NCBI RefSeq assembly: GCF_016616885.1
Contig: NZ_CP067102.1
Location: forward strand, 4,368,501-4,432,500
From: Bradyrhizobium diazoefficiens
GTDB taxonomy: Bacteria > Pseudomonadota > Alphaproteobacteria > Rhizobiales > Xanthobacteraceae
Length of the DNA stretch: 64,000 nt
Reading direction: 5' to 3'
Part shown: positions 62,258-64,000 of the stretch, one piece after another
Layout: every line of letters begins with the position of its first letter
Numbering within the stretch: position 1 is the stretch's first letter
Made by a program: the position numbers and the translations under genes
Notes under the pieces: generated by a model
Database searches by the model: none
Seen by the model: the letters and a program-made list of their open reading frames with translations, nothing else
What the model was told of the DNA's origin: nothing

Positions 62258-62491
62258 CTCGGGTCTCCAGGGATGACGCCCTCAAAGAGAGCTTTGAGGG
62301 GGCCGAAGCCAATGGCCGGTCTGGGCCTTTGGTTCCTGCGGAGCCCGTAGCTCACCCGCCCGGCCGGGGCACGTCAAATCACACCCGCGCCATTTGCCCA
62401 GACCAAGAGGCAGCACGGCAGGATCTGTCGGAATTACGTTGATAGTGCTGTCGCCGCAAATCGGAATCGATCACCGGGGATGATGATCGGT

Positions 62492-62647
62492 CTAGTCTGG
62501 CATCGATGGCTGATCGCCAGTTCGCCGACGGCCGCCCTCAAGCCAGGAAGCAAGCCCAGGCGTGAGCAGTTGCCTCACGCGTGCCTCATCGACGGCGATG
62601 TCGAGCGGATCACCGGAGACAGGACTAAACTGCATACGCAGCACCAT
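62492..62647 (-). CDS. Possible small protein (51 aa)
   Basis: The frame reads MVLRMQFSPVSGDPLDIAVDEARVRQLLTPGLASWLEGG, ending RRRTGDQPSMPD. Composition is protein-like (ordered helices, PxDIAVDEARVRQLL). There is no clear Shine-Dalgarno; Met5 is an alternative start. Reported with low confidence because ORFs this short are frequent in GC-rich DNA. Confidence 0.3.
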   Translation of the reverse strand: MVLRMQFSPVSGDPLDIAVDEARVRQLLTPGLASWLEGGRRRTGDQPSMPD

Positions 62648-62927
62648 TGTAGCAGATGAGCCGGCCCAACAGGAAAAGCCGCAGCGTGGTTCCAGCCCCC
62701 ACTGCGGCTATCCCGGTAAAATTAGCAATTGGTACTCAAATCTCTCCGGTGTTCTCACAGTAGAACACCCCGTTCCGAAAATGGATTCCGTAAGATTACC
62801 GAACTCCGATCTTCTGCGTACTGTCTCTCAGGGGAGGGCATGCACAGGCGCTTCCAGCACCAAGCTCCCGGCGGCCGCTTCAATTGCGGATCAGAGCGTG
62901 GGGCCTTTCGTTTTGGAAACAGATTGC

Positions 62928-63104
62928 TCAGCCGTGTTGTGGCGGTCGGATCTGCTCCAGTCCATTCTCGATCGCTCGGAGGTCCTCAAGGATAGCATCT
63001 CGAGACCGAGCCGCGTTGATGCTGGACGCGGACTGTAGCGGTTTGAGCAATTCGCGCCGGAGCTCTCGCATATTCTCCAGAGCTTGCCGGTTCTTCAAAC
63101 GTAC
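62928..63104 (-). pseudogene. Possible gene remnant cut by the IS element
   Basis: On the minus strand the frame NRQALENMRELRRELLKPLQSASSINAARSRDAILEDLRAIENGLEQIRPPQHG looks like the C-terminal helical part of a real protein. Upstream at about 63105 the sequence changes at CCAGGCCGTGTGAAAATCCC, which may be the end of the IS1182-like element. The only upstream ATG in frame would then come from the IS. The gene was probably truncated by that insertion. Low confidence. Confidence 0.35.
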
Positions 63105-63250
63105 CAGGCCGTGTGAAAATCCCGTAACTTGGGGCACTCCGGCGCATTTCAACGGCTGCCGCGCTTCTAATTCGGTGGAACCGATCTCCTGTCATCTCAG
63201 TGGCAACCAGGAGCTTCATGTAGGCGCTGATTTGGTCGCAGAGGCCGGCC

Positions 63251-64000
63251 TTACGCCTGCATCGCCTCCAGCAATCCGCCGACGCCCACGATCATCATCA
63301 CGCGCTTCATATTGTAGGCGAGCACGTTGAGCGCCATCTCGGTGGCCACCTTTGACAGATTTTTCGTGAGAAAGTGCGTTGCTCCCATCCAACACTTCAT
63401 CGTGCCGAACGGATGCTCCACTGTCTGACGGCGGACACCCATTGAACTGGGGTTGTGGTCGAGCCGATCCTGAACCTTTTCCAGAACAGCCTCATGCTCC
63501 CAGCGTGAGATGCGGCGCTCGGGGCCGGTCGTGCACTGAGCTTTTAGTGCGCAGGTCTTGCAGGAGCTTGTCCAATAGCGGCGCAATGTCTTTCCGTCCT
63601 CTACGTTCGCATAGTGATAAGTTAGCCGCTCGCCGGCGGGACAGCGATAAACATCGTCGGCGGCGACATAGACGAAGTCCTGTTTGCCGAAGCGGCCAGC
63701 AGCTTTGGCGCCCGAAGTCATCGGCTTCGGCAACGTCACCGTAATGTCGGCTTCCTCGCAGGCCTTGATCTCCTCTCCATCGTAATAGCCGCGATCTGCC
63801 ACGACTTCGAGCGTCTCGACAGCCATCTCATCGCGAGCCTGCCTGGCCATGTTGGCGAGTTGGTGGCGGTCGGTACCCACGTTGGTCACCTCATGAGCCA
63901 CAATGAGATGATGCTGCGTATCAACTGCAATCTGCACGTTATAGCCCACGATCCCGGTGTCCTTGCCGCTTGTCGCCATCGAGCGCGCGTCAGGATCGGT
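63251..64000 (-). mobile_element. IS1182-family transposase, partial (N terminus beyond the window)
   Basis: The minus-strand frame is open to the window edge. It carries TDPDARSMATSGKDTGIVGYNVQIAVDTQHHLIVAHEVTN, EVVADRGYYDGEEIKACEEA, CALKAQCTTGPERRI (Cys-rich zinc-binding loop) and VEHPFGTMKCWMGATHFLTK, features of IS1182/IS5-group DDE transposases. The DDE catalytic Asp and Glu are in AVDT, VADRG and VEHPFG. It ends at 63251 and probably belongs to a full IS whose other end lies outside the window. A possible IS terminus is near 63105. Confidence 0.9.

Noticed and set aside
62562-63038. 158-codon plus-strand open frame near the IS
   Set aside because: Low-complexity Ser-rich start, no ribosome-binding site and no family resemblance; the opposite strand looks more coding-like.

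Overview
The window is about 64 kb of GC-rich alphaproteobacterial chromosome. Gene families (IalB, phosphatidylcholine synthase, NasST, DUF3551, HspQ), codon use and small lineage-specific proteins point to Bradyrhizobium or a close relative. This is inferred from family recognition; no search was run. Roughly 1-57.3 kb is ordinary core or lineage-conserved chromosome. About 57.4 kb to the end is an accessory patch of decayed integrase, tRNA-Ser, orphan hypothetical genes and an IS1182-like transposase.

Layout. 1-9 kb: end of sdhE, mfd, a PleD-like protein with a degenerate GGDEF, a degenerate adenylate-forming enzyme, a peptide-binding protein and an IalB-like secreted protein. 9.6-19 kb: hspQ, an AEC transporter, a UbiH-like hydroxylase, pcs-terC, a quinone oxidoreductase, argD with a putative arginine-rich attenuator, a possible SUKH/YezG-type immunity protein and rimO. 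20-26.6 kb: nitrate/nitrite assimilation, with NasT/NasS, a sigma54-type promoter and long leader, then nitrite transporter, NirA and an Fe-S/FAD reductase that is probably its electron donor. 27-31 kb: 5-oxoprolinase genes pxpBCA, then RraA-like and cupin genes. 31-34.5 kb: secreted and small proteins and a periplasmic cyclohexadienyl dehydratase (PheC). 34.7-40.1 kb: a sugar-type ABC importer with a hydroxyacid dehydrogenase. 40.6-47.8 kb: a Spy/CpxP-like protein, a receiver protein, two small proteins, glucokinase, nicotinamidase, a PhaC-like hydrolase and NAD synthetase. 48.3-54.5 kb: a peptide-type ABC importer led by a TIM-barrel epimerase-like gene. 54.7-57.1 kb: ilvD and a small Cys/Tyr-rich secreted protein.

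The most interesting signal is upstream of argD on the minus strand. A near-consensus promoter is followed by an 18-codon ORF in which 9 codons are Arg, then an 11-bp GC-rich hairpin, then a good Shine-Dalgarno and argD. This is the layout of a ribosome-mediated attenuator sensing arginine for an arginine-biosynthesis gene. The second is the nitrite reductase partner, in which a four-cysteine Fe-S domain replaces the usual FMN (flavodoxin) domain. The third is the tRNA-Ser region, where a broken 5' half and an intact copy flank 2 kb with a frameshifted tyrosine recombinase, the footprint of an old integrative element.
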